In this document: one piece after another, positions 30,539-39,007 of the stretch | Layout of the letters: every line of letters begins with the position of its first letter | Numbering within the stretch: the first letter of the stretch is position 1 | NCBI RefSeq assembly: GCF_000786105.1 | Contig: NZ_JTEV01000016.1 | Coordinates: 1-64,000, forward strand | Direction of reading: 5' to 3' | Length of the DNA: 64,000 nt | Origin: Bdellovibrio sp. ArHS | GTDB taxonomy: Bacteria > Bdellovibrionota > Bdellovibrionia > Bdellovibrionales > Bdellovibrionaceae | Made by a program: the position numbers and the translations under genes | Notes under the pieces: generated by a model | Databases searched by the model: none | The model's input: the letters and a program-made list of their open reading frames with translations, nothing else | What the model was told of the DNA's origin: nothing

Positions 30539-31351
30539 TTAGATGGGATAGTAGCCCATCAGTTTTTGCAAACGCACTTCAATGGCAGGGTGGGATTTTA
30601 AAAATAAATTTTTCTGTTTGAAACCTTCCGGATTCACCATGAACAAATGGCTGGTGCATGGCGGAATTTCCAAAGGATTGGTCTGCGCCAAACCTTCCAT
30701 GCGCCATAAAACTTCACCCAGTCTTCCGCGGCTTTCCAGAAGTTCTGAGGCCATCAAATCATTCTCAAAAAAAGATTTTTCGCCGACGACGAATTTGATG
30801 ATCAGCCAACCCAATGGCGAAAGCATGGGCATGAAGAATTGTAAATTGTAGGGCAGAAGATTATCCAGGAATTGCCCTAAGCCGACCACTGAATTGGCGA
30901 GAGTGCTGCTGACACCAAAAGCAAAGGTATCCAGGCGACGGATGTGGCAAATCTGATGTGCGACAACGGCCTCAAGCTCTTCGTCGCTTAATTTTTCTAA
31001 AAGGCCTGCGGTGAATCCCAAAGAACCGCGCTTCCAAGAGTGACCGACACAAAAGGCGTTGGCGGAAGAGTGAGGCGTGACGTAAATCGAAGGCGTCGGC
31101 ATCCCCAGTTCCTTCGAGATGTTTTCCACCTTCGTAAGTAAGCCCCAGGCATCCTGACCCTTCAGGCGTTTGGCATTGAGCTTGGCCAGCACGCGACTTT
31201 CGCCATAAAAGAAAACGAAGAAGTTCAAAAGCAGTGCGAGCAAAAATCCGATCAGCAGTCCTAGGCGTTCGCCCAATTGGTAACCTGCCACAAGAAGAGC
31301 CAAGCTGCTCGTAAGAATGAAGATCCAGACTTTTGTATTGTTGTTAATCAT
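30539..31351 (-). CDS. M48 (HtpX-like) membrane protein with a degraded zinc-protease motif
   Basis: 270 aa with two N-terminal membrane helices (7-25, 30-49) and further hydrophobic segments near 145-160 and 180-190, as in HtpX. Family landmarks are kept (PTPSIYVTPHSSANAFCVG, RGSLGFTAGLLEKLSDEELEAVVAH), but the metal/catalytic motif reads HQICH (132-136) instead of HExxH, so the catalytic Glu is Gln (codon CAG). Glu196 in SFFENDLMAS would be the third zinc ligand. It may be an inactive M48 scaffold or regulator of membrane-protein quality control. Same strand as DUF1844-degP, 47 nt upstream. Confidence 0.85.
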   Translation of the reverse strand: MINNNTKVWIFILTSSLALLVAGYQLGERLGLLIGFLLALLLNFFVFFYGESRVLAKLNAKRLKGQDAWGLLTKVENISKELGMPTPSIYVTPHSSANAFCVGHSWKRGSLGFTAGLLEKLSDEELEAVVAHQICHIRRLDTFAFGVSSTLANSVVGLGQFLDNLLPYNLQFFMPMLSPLGWLIIKFVVGEKSFFENDLMASELLESRGRLGEVLWRMEGLAQTNPLEIPPCTSHLFMVNPEGFKQKNLFLKSHPAIEVRLQKLMGYYPI

Positions 31352-31477
31352 AATAATTTTGTCCCACTTTCTGCTGTCCTTGGCAAGGGTAGAGGAAGCA
31401 CTGTCCTAGAAAGTCCAAGCTTGCGAACTTAATGGGAAAATTGTGAAATAGAGAGGTTATCTTCTGAGGAGGAATAG

Positions 31478-32470
31478 GTGAGCGAAGTTGACATCATGGC
31501 TCTGAATGCTGCCATCAAACAAGAAAGCCAGTTTATTGAGAAAATGATGGCCGAAATTAACAAGGTCGTTGTCGGTCAAAAGGAAATGGTAGAAGGCATT
31601 ATGATGGGGCTCTTAACGGGCGGACACATTCTGCTGGAAGGTGTCCCTGGCTTGGCCAAAACGCTGACCATTGCGACGGTGTCGCAGTCGATCTCCTTGG
31701 ACTTCCAAAGAATTCAGTTCACTCCGGATCTTCTGCCGACAGATTTGATCGGAACGATGATTTTCAATCCGAAGTCAGGGGAGTTTGCTCCGCGTAAAGG
31801 TCCGATCTTTACTAACATCGTTCTGGCCGACGAGATCAATCGTGCGCCAGCGAAAGTTCAATCCGCGTTGTTGGAAGCGATGGCCGAAAAGCAAGTGACT
31901 ATCGGTGAAGAGTCTTACAAGCTTGCAAATCCCTTCCTGGTTTTGGCGACACAGAATCCCTTGGAGCAAGAGGGAACTTATCCTCTTCCGGAAGCGCAGA
32001 TGGACCGTTTTATGTTCAAGATCAACGTGGTTTATCCGGCCAAGGGGGAAGAGCTTGAGATCTTAAATCGCATGGGCTCGAACGAAAAGCCGGTCGTGAA
32101 TCCGGTGATCTCCAAAGAAGATCTTTTAAGAGCCTCCGCGCGCGCTGATCAGATTTACGTTGATGCAAAAATTAAAAACTACATCGTGGAAATTATTATG
32201 GCTTCGCGTAAGCCCGGTGAATATGGTCTTAGCCGTATCGCCAATCTCATCAATGTGGGGGGCTCGCCACGGGCGACGATCAGTTTATATCGTGCCGCTA
32301 AAGCTCATGCCTTTATTCGCGGTCGCGGTTACGTAACGGCGGAAGATGTCAAAGCCATTGCCTATCACGTGATGAGACATCGTTTGATTCTGACGTACGA
32401 AGCGGAAGCGGAAAACATCAAATCTGATGACATTATCAAAGAAATCTTAAGTCAGGTTGAGGTTCCCTAG
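31478..32470 (+). CDS. moxR: MoxR-type AAA+ ATPase of the Bat operon
   Basis: 330 aa from a GTG with GAGGAGGAATAG just upstream. Walker A GVPGLAKT (55-62), Walker B VLADEINR, sensor segment ATQNPLEQEGTYPLPEAQMDRF, and the typical C-terminal lid. MoxR ATPases act as chaperones that load or activate partners, working with VWA proteins. It heads an operon of seven tightly packed genes through 39003 and probably energises the VWA proteins encoded there. Confidence 0.93.
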   Translation: MSEVDIMALNAAIKQESQFIEKMMAEINKVVVGQKEMVEGIMMGLLTGGHILLEGVPGLAKTLTIATVSQSISLDFQRIQFTPDLLPTDLIGTMIFNPKSGEFAPRKGPIFTNIVLADEINRAPAKVQSALLEAMAEKQVTIGEESYKLANPFLVLATQNPLEQEGTYPLPEAQMDRFMFKINVVYPAKGEELEILNRMGSNEKPVVNPVISKEDLLRASARADQIYVDAKIKNYIVEIIMASRKPGEYGLSRIANLINVGGSPRATISLYRAAKAHAFIRGRGYVTAEDVKAIAYHVMRHRLILTYEAEAENIKSDDIIKEILSQVEVP

Positions 32471-33339
32471 TGAGTTTACCTCCAGAGGTCTTAAAAAAGG
32501 TTAAGCTCTTAGAGATCAACACAAGAAAACTTGTGAACAATCTTTTTGCGGGCGAATATCACACGGCTTTTAAGGGCCAAGGGATGACCTTTGCGGACTT
32601 CCGGGAGTATGTGCCCGGCGATGACGTGCGCAGTATCTCATGGCCTCTCACAGCTCGGACCGGAAAACCCTATATCAAAACTTTCGAAGAAGAGCGGGAA
32701 TTGACGTTGATCCTGGCGGTTGATGTCAGTGGTTCGAGTGATTTCGGCACCGGGCCTTATTTCAAAGGTGAAGTGATGACTCACATGGCAGCACTTTTGG
32801 CTTTTTCGGCGGTGAAAAATAACGACCAGATCGGTTTGTTATTGTTCAGCGATCAAGTGGAACACTTCGTTCCGCCGAAAAAAGGGCGCGGTCATGTGCA
32901 TCGCTTACTGCGCGATTTATTTTATTATCAGCCGAAAAGTCATCGCACGAAACTTTCCCAAGGCTTCAGCTATTTGCAAGGGGTTTTGAAAAAGCGGGCG
33001 ACGATTTTTGTGTTTAGCGATTTTATGGATCAAGGATTTGATCAAAGTTTGCGACTGTTGGGGCGCAAGCACGATGTCGTAGCCTGTGTGGTGAACGATG
33101 CGGCTGAGTATTCGTTACCGCAAATGGGGGTTATCGAAGTTCAGGATGCAGAAACGGGCGAGGTTATCACCGTGGATACGTCCTCTTCGACGTTCCGTGC
33201 GCAGTACGAAGACGCGGTCCAAAAAAATAAAGAACAACGGGATCGTCTGCTGCGTCTATCACAGGTTGAACGTGTCGATGTCAGATCCAGCGAAGACTAC
33301 GTCAATCCGTTGGTGGCGTTTTTTAAGAAGAGAAAATAA
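32470..33339 (+). CDS. DUF58 domain protein of the Bat operon
   Basis: 289 aa. The DUF58 core FKGQGMTFADFREYVPGDDVRSISWPLTARTGKPYIKTFEEERE is followed by a VWA-like half with LAVDVSGSSDFG (MIDAS-like DxSxS). No membrane segment. It almost always neighbours moxR; the pair is thought to act as ATPase and VWA adaptor. GTG start overlapping the moxR stop by 1 nt. Confidence 0.92.
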   Translation: MSLPPEVLKKVKLLEINTRKLVNNLFAGEYHTAFKGQGMTFADFREYVPGDDVRSISWPLTARTGKPYIKTFEEERELTLILAVDVSGSSDFGTGPYFKGEVMTHMAALLAFSAVKNNDQIGLLLFSDQVEHFVPPKKGRGHVHRLLRDLFYYQPKSHRTKLSQGFSYLQGVLKKRATIFVFSDFMDQGFDQSLRLLGRKHDVVACVVNDAAEYSLPQMGVIEVQDAETGEVITVDTSSSTFRAQYEDAVQKNKEQRDRLLRLSQVERVDVRSSEDYVNPLVAFFKKRK

Positions 33340-34229
33340 TGGCGGCTATTCAGTGCAAGACAGAAATACCTTCCGTTGAAGGACTTAACGACAACCAACT
33401 GACGGTGGGTCGTGAGTTTATTTTAGTCTGTGACGGCGATTTTCCTAAAGACCTTGCTCAGGATAAGTTGCAATTCAATCTGAAGCCGACGGAAAAGTAT
33501 CAGATTCATCTTCTGGGTTTTGAATTCAGAAATCCGACTCAAGCCGATGTGAAAGTGACCGCTTACAAAGCCGGAAATTTTCAATATCAGGATTTGCAAC
33601 TGACCGATGGGACGGTGACGCTCAGCCTGGGGCCGGTTCAATATCAGGTCGAATCGGTTCTGGAAAAGCAAGTCCCCGGGCAGCCGCCAGTGAAACAAGA
33701 ACCTTTTGGTCCCATCGGACCCGCAGTTTTGTCAGTGCCGACGCTTTATTGGGCGCTGTTAGCGTCTATCCTAGGGCTTTTGTTTTTAATGATCGTCGGA
33801 AAATTATATCGAGTGATTCAGCGTCGCAATATGCTTGAAAAACTTAAAGAGCATGATTCGGCGATGTCGCCTTTAGGTCAATTTCACCAAAATCTTCGTC
33901 GTCTGCAAAGAATGAACACGGTCTTCTTTGGTGGGAAGGCCGACCCCAATCATATTCCCGAAGCCATTGTTGCGACCTACGAGATGTTAAAGCTCTTCCT
34001 GACTCGTCGCTACCAGATGCCGGCGATGGAGTGGAGTGATCGTTTGATCCTCAAAGATCTGAAGAAATATCATCGCAGTGTTTATAACGAATATGGCAGT
34101 GATCTGAAGAACCTGTTGAAAGAATACAGCCGCGCAATTCAGGATCAAGAGCAGCTCAAAGAGCAGGATGCCTTAAACATCACGACCCACTGCCGTTTAT
34201 TGGTCGAGAAAATGGAGCGGCAGCCATGA
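33339..34229 (+). CDS. Membrane protein of the Bat operon (DUF4381-like position)
   Basis: 296 aa. Residues 1-125 are a beta-rich domain predicted outside the membrane (no classical signal peptide). One strong helix follows (VPTLYWALLASILGLLFLMIVGKLY, about 129-155), then a basic cytoplasmic helical domain containing EMLKLFLTRRYQMPAMEWSDRLILKDLKKY. This matches the place and topology of the DUF4381/BatD-C-like proteins between DUF58 and VWA genes. It overlaps both neighbours (TAATG, ATGA), so all are co-translated. Likely a structural partner of the BatA/B complex. Confidence 0.7.
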   Translation: MAAIQCKTEIPSVEGLNDNQLTVGREFILVCDGDFPKDLAQDKLQFNLKPTEKYQIHLLGFEFRNPTQADVKVTAYKAGNFQYQDLQLTDGTVTLSLGPVQYQVESVLEKQVPGQPPVKQEPFGPIGPAVLSVPTLYWALLASILGLLFLMIVGKLYRVIQRRNMLEKLKEHDSAMSPLGQFHQNLRRLQRMNTVFFGGKADPNHIPEAIVATYEMLKLFLTRRYQMPAMEWSDRLILKDLKKYHRSVYNEYGSDLKNLLKEYSRAIQDQEQLKEQDALNITTHCRLLVEKMERQP

Positions 34230-35236
34230 CTTTTCATTCAAGCGCCGCATTCTGGCTGATCCTTCCTTTGGTTTTCATTTTGTTCTGGGTTTTGTGGAAA
34301 AAAAGAGCCAAGACGCCGACGTTGCAGTTTGGCTCCGTCGAGCTGTTGAAGTCCGTGGCCCCGAGCCTTCGTTCGCGCCTCATGAATTTGCCGATCTTGT
34401 TAAAAGCACTGGCCTTAATCTTTGCGATTGTGGCGCTGGCACGGCCACAGACGGCGAATACCAAAATTCGCAAAAATGTGGAGGGTATTGATATTGTCAT
34501 CTGTCTGGATGTTTCAGACAGTATGTTGATCGAAGACATGAAACCGTTAAATCGTCTGGAAGCGGCAAAGGATACGATTAAAAAGTTCATCGAAGCCCGC
34601 AGCTCAGATCGTATTGGTCTCGTGGTTTTTGCCGGAGAATCCTTCACGTTGGTTCCTCCCACGTTGGATTATCAGTTAATTCTTCAACGTGTCGGTGAAA
34701 TCACCAGTGCATCGAGTGCGAAGATCAAAGATGGAACGGCATTGGGCGTCTCGATGGCGAATGCGGCGGGGCGCTTGAAAGATTCCCAAGCAAAAAGCCG
34801 GGTGATGATTTTCATGACCGACGGCGAGAACAACTCGGGTACCATCGATCCTGAAACGGGGCTTGAAATTGCTAAAGGTTATGGCATCAAGGTTTATTCC
34901 ATTGGTATTGGCAAAGATGGCCCGACCCGGATTCCCGTTTATACTCGGGATATTTTCGGTCAGAAGATCAAGACATATCAGCCATTTGAAAGTGCCGTAA
35001 ACGACGATCTTTTAAGTCGTATGGCCTCTGAAACGGGTGGTAAGTACTATCGAGCCACGACCGAAGGATCATTGCAGAAGGTCTTCAGCGATATTGATAG
35101 TTTGGAAAAGACCAAAATTGATGTGAACAAGTTTACCAGCTACACCGAAGAATTCCCGCCGTATCTGGTCACGGCATTGATCATCTATCTTCTCGCCATT
35201 ATATTGGGAAGATCCTGGTTAAGGAGGGTGCCATAA
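34226..35236 (+). CDS. batA: BatA-type VWA membrane protein
   Basis: 336 aa. N-terminal membrane anchor pair (about 5-25 and 56-72, the latter ending in LARPQ, the Bat hallmark), a VWA domain with MIDAS DVSDS (D95, S97, S99) and MTDGENNSG, and a C-terminal helix (YLVTALIIYLLAIILG). Bat proteins form a periplasm-facing complex in the inner membrane, implicated in oxidative or envelope stress. Overlaps neighbours by ATGA and TAATG. Confidence 0.93.
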   Translation: MTFHSSAAFWLILPLVFILFWVLWKKRAKTPTLQFGSVELLKSVAPSLRSRLMNLPILLKALALIFAIVALARPQTANTKIRKNVEGIDIVICLDVSDSMLIEDMKPLNRLEAAKDTIKKFIEARSSDRIGLVVFAGESFTLVPPTLDYQLILQRVGEITSASSAKIKDGTALGVSMANAAGRLKDSQAKSRVMIFMTDGENNSGTIDPETGLEIAKGYGIKVYSIGIGKDGPTRIPVYTRDIFGQKIKTYQPFESAVNDDLLSRMASETGGKYYRATTEGSLQKVFSDIDSLEKTKIDVNKFTSYTEEFPPYLVTALIIYLLAIILGRSWLRRVP

Positions 35237-36300
35237 TGTTTCGTTTTGAAAATATGGCTGCTTTCAACTATCTGTGGCTGATTCCCGTGATCGTCGTTAT
35301 CGGATTCTTTTTTGATCGTCGCTCACGGCAGATCGTGCAAAACGCGATCGGAAAAAGACTATATCCTTTTCTTTCTAGCTCGGTTTCCAACAAGAAAAGA
35401 ACCATTAAAAATATTCTGCAACTGGCCGTTGTTTTCTTTTTTGTCTTGGCTCTGGCGCGTCCCCAAATGGGTGAAAGCCAGCAAGAGGTTAAAAGTGAAG
35501 GTGTCGAGATCATCTTCGCCGTGGACGTCTCAGAAAGTATGACGGCCGAGGATGTGAAGCCCTCGCGATTGGCCCAAGCCAAGGCGGAACTCAGCCGTCT
35601 GATCGATCTGATGCCCGGCAATAAAGTGGGTGTGGTGGCTTTTGCAGGATCGGCGGCGTTGCTTTCGCCACTAACGAATGATCCTGGCGCGATTAAAATG
35701 TATTTAGAATCTTTAGAACCGTCTTCAGTTTCTTCCCAGGGAACCAATTTTACGGAAGCTTTAAAAATTTCGAAAGAAGCCTTTGAACGAGGGGGCGTTT
35801 CCACGGACAACATCGTGAAAGTCACGCGGGTCGTGTTAATTGCTTCGGATGGCGAAGACCATGAACAAGGTGCTTTGGACGAAGCCAAAAAAATGGCTGA
35901 CGAAGGGATTCGCATCTTTTCTTTGGCCTATGGAACTGAAAAAGGTGGCGCCATTCCGGTTCGCGATGGCATGGGATTTTTGAAAGGCTATAAAAAGGAC
36001 CGCGAGGGCCAAACAGTGATCACCACGGTAAAGGGAGAGGCACTCAGAGCCTTAGCCGAAGCGGGTAAAGGAAGTTTTTACTTTGCGACATTCGGTGGCG
36101 ACCAAACAAAACTCTTAGTTGAAGACATCGGCAAATTAGAAAGAACGCAATTTGATTCGACGATGGCGGTTCAGTATGAAGAGCGCTTTCAATTGATCTT
36201 GTTTATGGGCATTTTACTGGCTCTTTTTGAAATCTTTCTGGGGGAACGCAGAAACTCTTTCCGCTTCTGGAAAGGACGTTATGAGGTGCCCCCACAATGA
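35236..36300 (+). CDS. batB: BatB-type VWA membrane protein
   Basis: 354 aa, paralogue of BatA. Membrane helices near 11-25 and 60-74 (ending LARPQMGE), MIDAS DVSES (D97, S99, S101), IASDGEDHEQG, and a final membrane helix (LILFMGILLALFEIFLG). It is expected to pair with BatA as in other Bat operons. It precedes the TPR lipoprotein gene with a 4-nt overlap. Confidence 0.93.
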   Translation: MFRFENMAAFNYLWLIPVIVVIGFFFDRRSRQIVQNAIGKRLYPFLSSSVSNKKRTIKNILQLAVVFFFVLALARPQMGESQQEVKSEGVEIIFAVDVSESMTAEDVKPSRLAQAKAELSRLIDLMPGNKVGVVAFAGSAALLSPLTNDPGAIKMYLESLEPSSVSSQGTNFTEALKISKEAFERGGVSTDNIVKVTRVVLIASDGEDHEQGALDEAKKMADEGIRIFSLAYGTEKGGAIPVRDGMGFLKGYKKDREGQTVITTVKGEALRALAEAGKGSFYFATFGGDQTKLLVEDIGKLERTQFDSTMAVQYEERFQLILFMGILLALFEIFLGERRNSFRFWKGRYEVPPQ

Positions 36301-37049
36301 TCCAGATTCATCGTTTTACAATTGTGCTTGTGTTGATTGCAGCTTCGGGATGTGGACCGGGGCGGCCGCATTTACAAACTTTGCAGCTTAATCGCGAAGG
36401 AAATAAGCAGATTCAGGCGCAGGCGTACGGACCCGCGATGGATAAATATCTTGAAGCTTTGCGATTTGATCCCTTCGTGGGGCAGTTGCATTTGAATCTA
36501 GGACTGAGCTTTGAGGGCTTGCAACAGGCGGAAAAGGCTTTGCAGTCTTATCAAGAGGCGGAAAACCTGGCCGTCCTGGAAAACCGTCCGGAGCTTATTT
36601 TTATGTCGCGCTTTAATCGGGCGCAGCTTTTAGGCAAGGCCAAACGAGTCGACGAGGCCTTGGCGGTTTATCAAAAAGCTTTGGAAGTTATTCCCTCGTC
36701 GAACGAAGTAAAAACAAATATTGAACTTCTGACTCAGTCGCAACAGGGACAGAGTGGAGATAACAAACAAGACCAACAAAATCAGCAGGGCGACCAAAAT
36801 CAACAGCAGCAGAAAAATCAGGACGGCAAAGATCAAAAGGATAAAGATCAGAAAGATCAAGAGCCTCAGGATGATAAAAAACAAGTGCAGCAGTCGCCGA
36901 AATACAAGCCGCGTCCCTTCCAGGGCAAAGAGCTTTCAGAAGCTGATGTAAAAAAGATTCTGGGCGAATTGAAACAGCAGGAAGAAAAAATCCGCGCTGA
37001 ATACAATCGCAAAGAAGTCAAGGAGCAGCCTCGTGACAAAGACTGGTAA
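36297..37049 (+). CDS. batC: BatC-type TPR lipoprotein
   Basis: 250 aa. Signal peptide with lipobox (VLVLIAASGC|G, Cys about 19). TPR helices fill residues 30-145 (NREGNKQIQAQAYGPAMDKYLEAL..., SYQEAENLAVLE, DEALAVYQKALEVIP). A strikingly low-complexity Gln/Lys/Asp linker (about 148-200) follows, then a conserved-looking tail PFQGKELSEADVKKILGELKQQEEKIR. TPRs probably hold the Bat complex together at the membrane surface. The linker may be a flexible spacer. Confidence 0.88.
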   Translation: MIQIHRFTIVLVLIAASGCGPGRPHLQTLQLNREGNKQIQAQAYGPAMDKYLEALRFDPFVGQLHLNLGLSFEGLQQAEKALQSYQEAENLAVLENRPELIFMSRFNRAQLLGKAKRVDEALAVYQKALEVIPSSNEVKTNIELLTQSQQGQSGDNKQDQQNQQGDQNQQQQKNQDGKDQKDKDQKDQEPQDDKKQVQQSPKYKPRPFQGKELSEADVKKILGELKQQEEKIRAEYNRKEVKEQPRDKDW

Positions 37050-39003
37050 TTTCCTGTTCTTTCTTATTTTCCTTATTTTTGGATTTTTTGCTCAAGCGAC
37101 ACCGACGGTGCAGGCCACGGTCGATCGCAACGAGGTGGGACTGACGGACACTTTCACGGTGACGGTTTCGATCGTTTCGACCGACGATCACACTATTGCA
37201 GAGCCGCGTATTCCGGATCTGGATGGCTTTGAACTTTTGAATAACTCGCAGTCCACAGCCGTGGCACAGAAGCTGGTCAATACTCCTCAGGGGATGCAGT
37301 TTGAAACGCAAAGAAGAAAAGAGTTTCACTACATCATGGGGCCGAAACGAACTGGTACCCTCAGCGTGGATTCCTTTGAAGTGATCGTGGATGGGAAGGT
37401 CTATCGTACCAAGCCGATCCTGGTTAAAGTGAGTGAACAAGGCTCAGGACAAAATCGCCCCAAGCGCCCGTCGCAGAATCCCGCTTTTGAAGACCCTTTC
37501 GAAGCCATGGATCAAGCGGATGAAGAAATCTTCAATCAACTTCTCAAACAACGTCAAAGATTGTTGCAGCAACAGATGGGGCAATTTCCTGACGACACCA
37601 ATTGGCCGCCTCGGGCGACCGGATTGCCGGAAGCGGCCTTCCGCAGCCTGCCGACCAATCCGAATGAAGCCTTTTTCATATCGGTGGAAGTTGATAAGAC
37701 CGAAGTTTATGAGGGCGAACAGGTTACAGTGAACTGGTATATCTATACGCGGGGACAAATGGAAACTTTGGATCGTTTGAAGTTTCCAAGTCTGAAAGGC
37801 TTCTGGAAGGAAATTATCGAGGAGGTCCCGTCAATTCAGTTCACTGAAGAAGTAGTGAACGGGGTGCCATGGAAGAAGGCTTTGTTGGCATCGCATGCGC
37901 TGTTCCCGATTAAACCAGGGCGCGCGGTCATTGATGAATATAAAATCAAATCTCGCGTCAGAACTTTGTCACAGGGACTAGGTGGTTTTTATGGCCGTCC
38001 TTACGAATACACGAAAAGTTCCGCACGCGTGGATATCAAAGTAAAACCACTTCCGACAGAAGGACGGCCTTCTGACTTCACGGGGGCGGTGGGCCAATTT
38101 GAAGTGCATGCGAGCGTCGAAAATCAAACGACGCCCGTGAATCAACCGGTCAGTTTGAAAGTGCGCTTTGAGGGCGCAGGCAATGCCAAAGTGATTGATC
38201 TTCCGGCCATTGCGTGGCCAACCGGGCTTGAACAGTATGATACCAAGTCAGAATCCAAGTTCTTTAAAAACGGACGAAGTTATAAAGAATTTGAAGTGTT
38301 GGTCATTCCCCGTCAAGAAGGCGACATGGTGATCCCGGCCTTGAGCGTATCCATGTTTGATCCGCAGGCGAATAAATACTATACGCGAACAACACAGCCC
38401 ATCACCTTGAAGGTCGTGAACAATCCGAACGCGCCGGTAGGGTCTTCATCGCGTTTGGCTGACGGGAAAACTTCTGCAAAATCGACCATCATGGAAAATA
38501 AACTGCCAAATCCAGTGATGAGCTGGGCGCCTGCGACAGAGGCCCATGTTCTTTATCGTCCGTGGTTGTGGATGGTGGTTTACGGTGCGATGGCTTTAGG
38601 CTTACTTGTAAAAGCTCAGAAAGAATTTGGCTGGGGACGCCGTCGTCGCACGCTGAAAGAGCTTGTCAATAAACGCTACAAACAGGTGGATGGCGCGCTT
38701 AGCAAAAATGACTACCGTAAAGTGGGTGTGGAGATGACAAACATCTTCTATCTGGTTTTGGGTGAAGTCGCCGGAGAAGGCGGCGCCTCGCAAGAAATAG
38801 AAAGACTGTTGGCATTAATGCCGCCAAGTTTGCGTCGCGATCATGGGGATGAAATCGCGAAAAATTTTGAAATATTTCAGACGATGAGTTTTGCGCCGGA
38901 AGAAATGTTGGGAGCATTGAAGGATTCTTCAAGCATGAAAGTCAATGTTGAAAAGGCTAAAAAAATTATTTCGTCAGTGATCGCGGCGGTCGAGGCGAAG
39001 TAG
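37033..39003 (+). CDS. batD: BatD-type Oxygen-tolerance membrane protein
   Basis: 656 aa from a GTG with AAGGAG 7 nt upstream, inside the batC 3' end. Signal peptide TGNFLFFLIFLIFGFFAQA. The large periplasmic part has BatD beta-domains (VQATVDRNEVGLTDTFTVTVSI, VEVDKTEVYEGEQVTVNWYIYTRGQ, DFTGAVGQFEVHASVENQTTPVNQPVSLKVRFEGAGN). A membrane helix follows (YRPWLWMVVYGAMALGLLVKA, about 515-535), then a cytoplasmic helical tail. It completes the Bat set and is the largest periplasmic component. The 3' end is only 4 nt from the convergent fibre gene. Confidence 0.92.
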   Translation: MTKTGNFLFFLIFLIFGFFAQATPTVQATVDRNEVGLTDTFTVTVSIVSTDDHTIAEPRIPDLDGFELLNNSQSTAVAQKLVNTPQGMQFETQRRKEFHYIMGPKRTGTLSVDSFEVIVDGKVYRTKPILVKVSEQGSGQNRPKRPSQNPAFEDPFEAMDQADEEIFNQLLKQRQRLLQQQMGQFPDDTNWPPRATGLPEAAFRSLPTNPNEAFFISVEVDKTEVYEGEQVTVNWYIYTRGQMETLDRLKFPSLKGFWKEIIEEVPSIQFTEEVVNGVPWKKALLASHALFPIKPGRAVIDEYKIKSRVRTLSQGLGGFYGRPYEYTKSSARVDIKVKPLPTEGRPSDFTGAVGQFEVHASVENQTTPVNQPVSLKVRFEGAGNAKVIDLPAIAWPTGLEQYDTKSESKFFKNGRSYKEFEVLVIPRQEGDMVIPALSVSMFDPQANKYYTRTTQPITLKVVNNPNAPVGSSSRLADGKTSAKSTIMENKLPNPVMSWAPATEAHVLYRPWLWMVVYGAMALGLLVKAQKEFGWGRRRRTLKELVNKRYKQVDGALSKNDYRKVGVEMTNIFYLVLGEVAGEGGASQEIERLLALMPPSLRRDHGDEIAKNFEIFQTMSFAPEEMLGALKDSSSMKVNVEKAKKIISSVIAAVEAK

Positions 39004-39007
39004 GATG

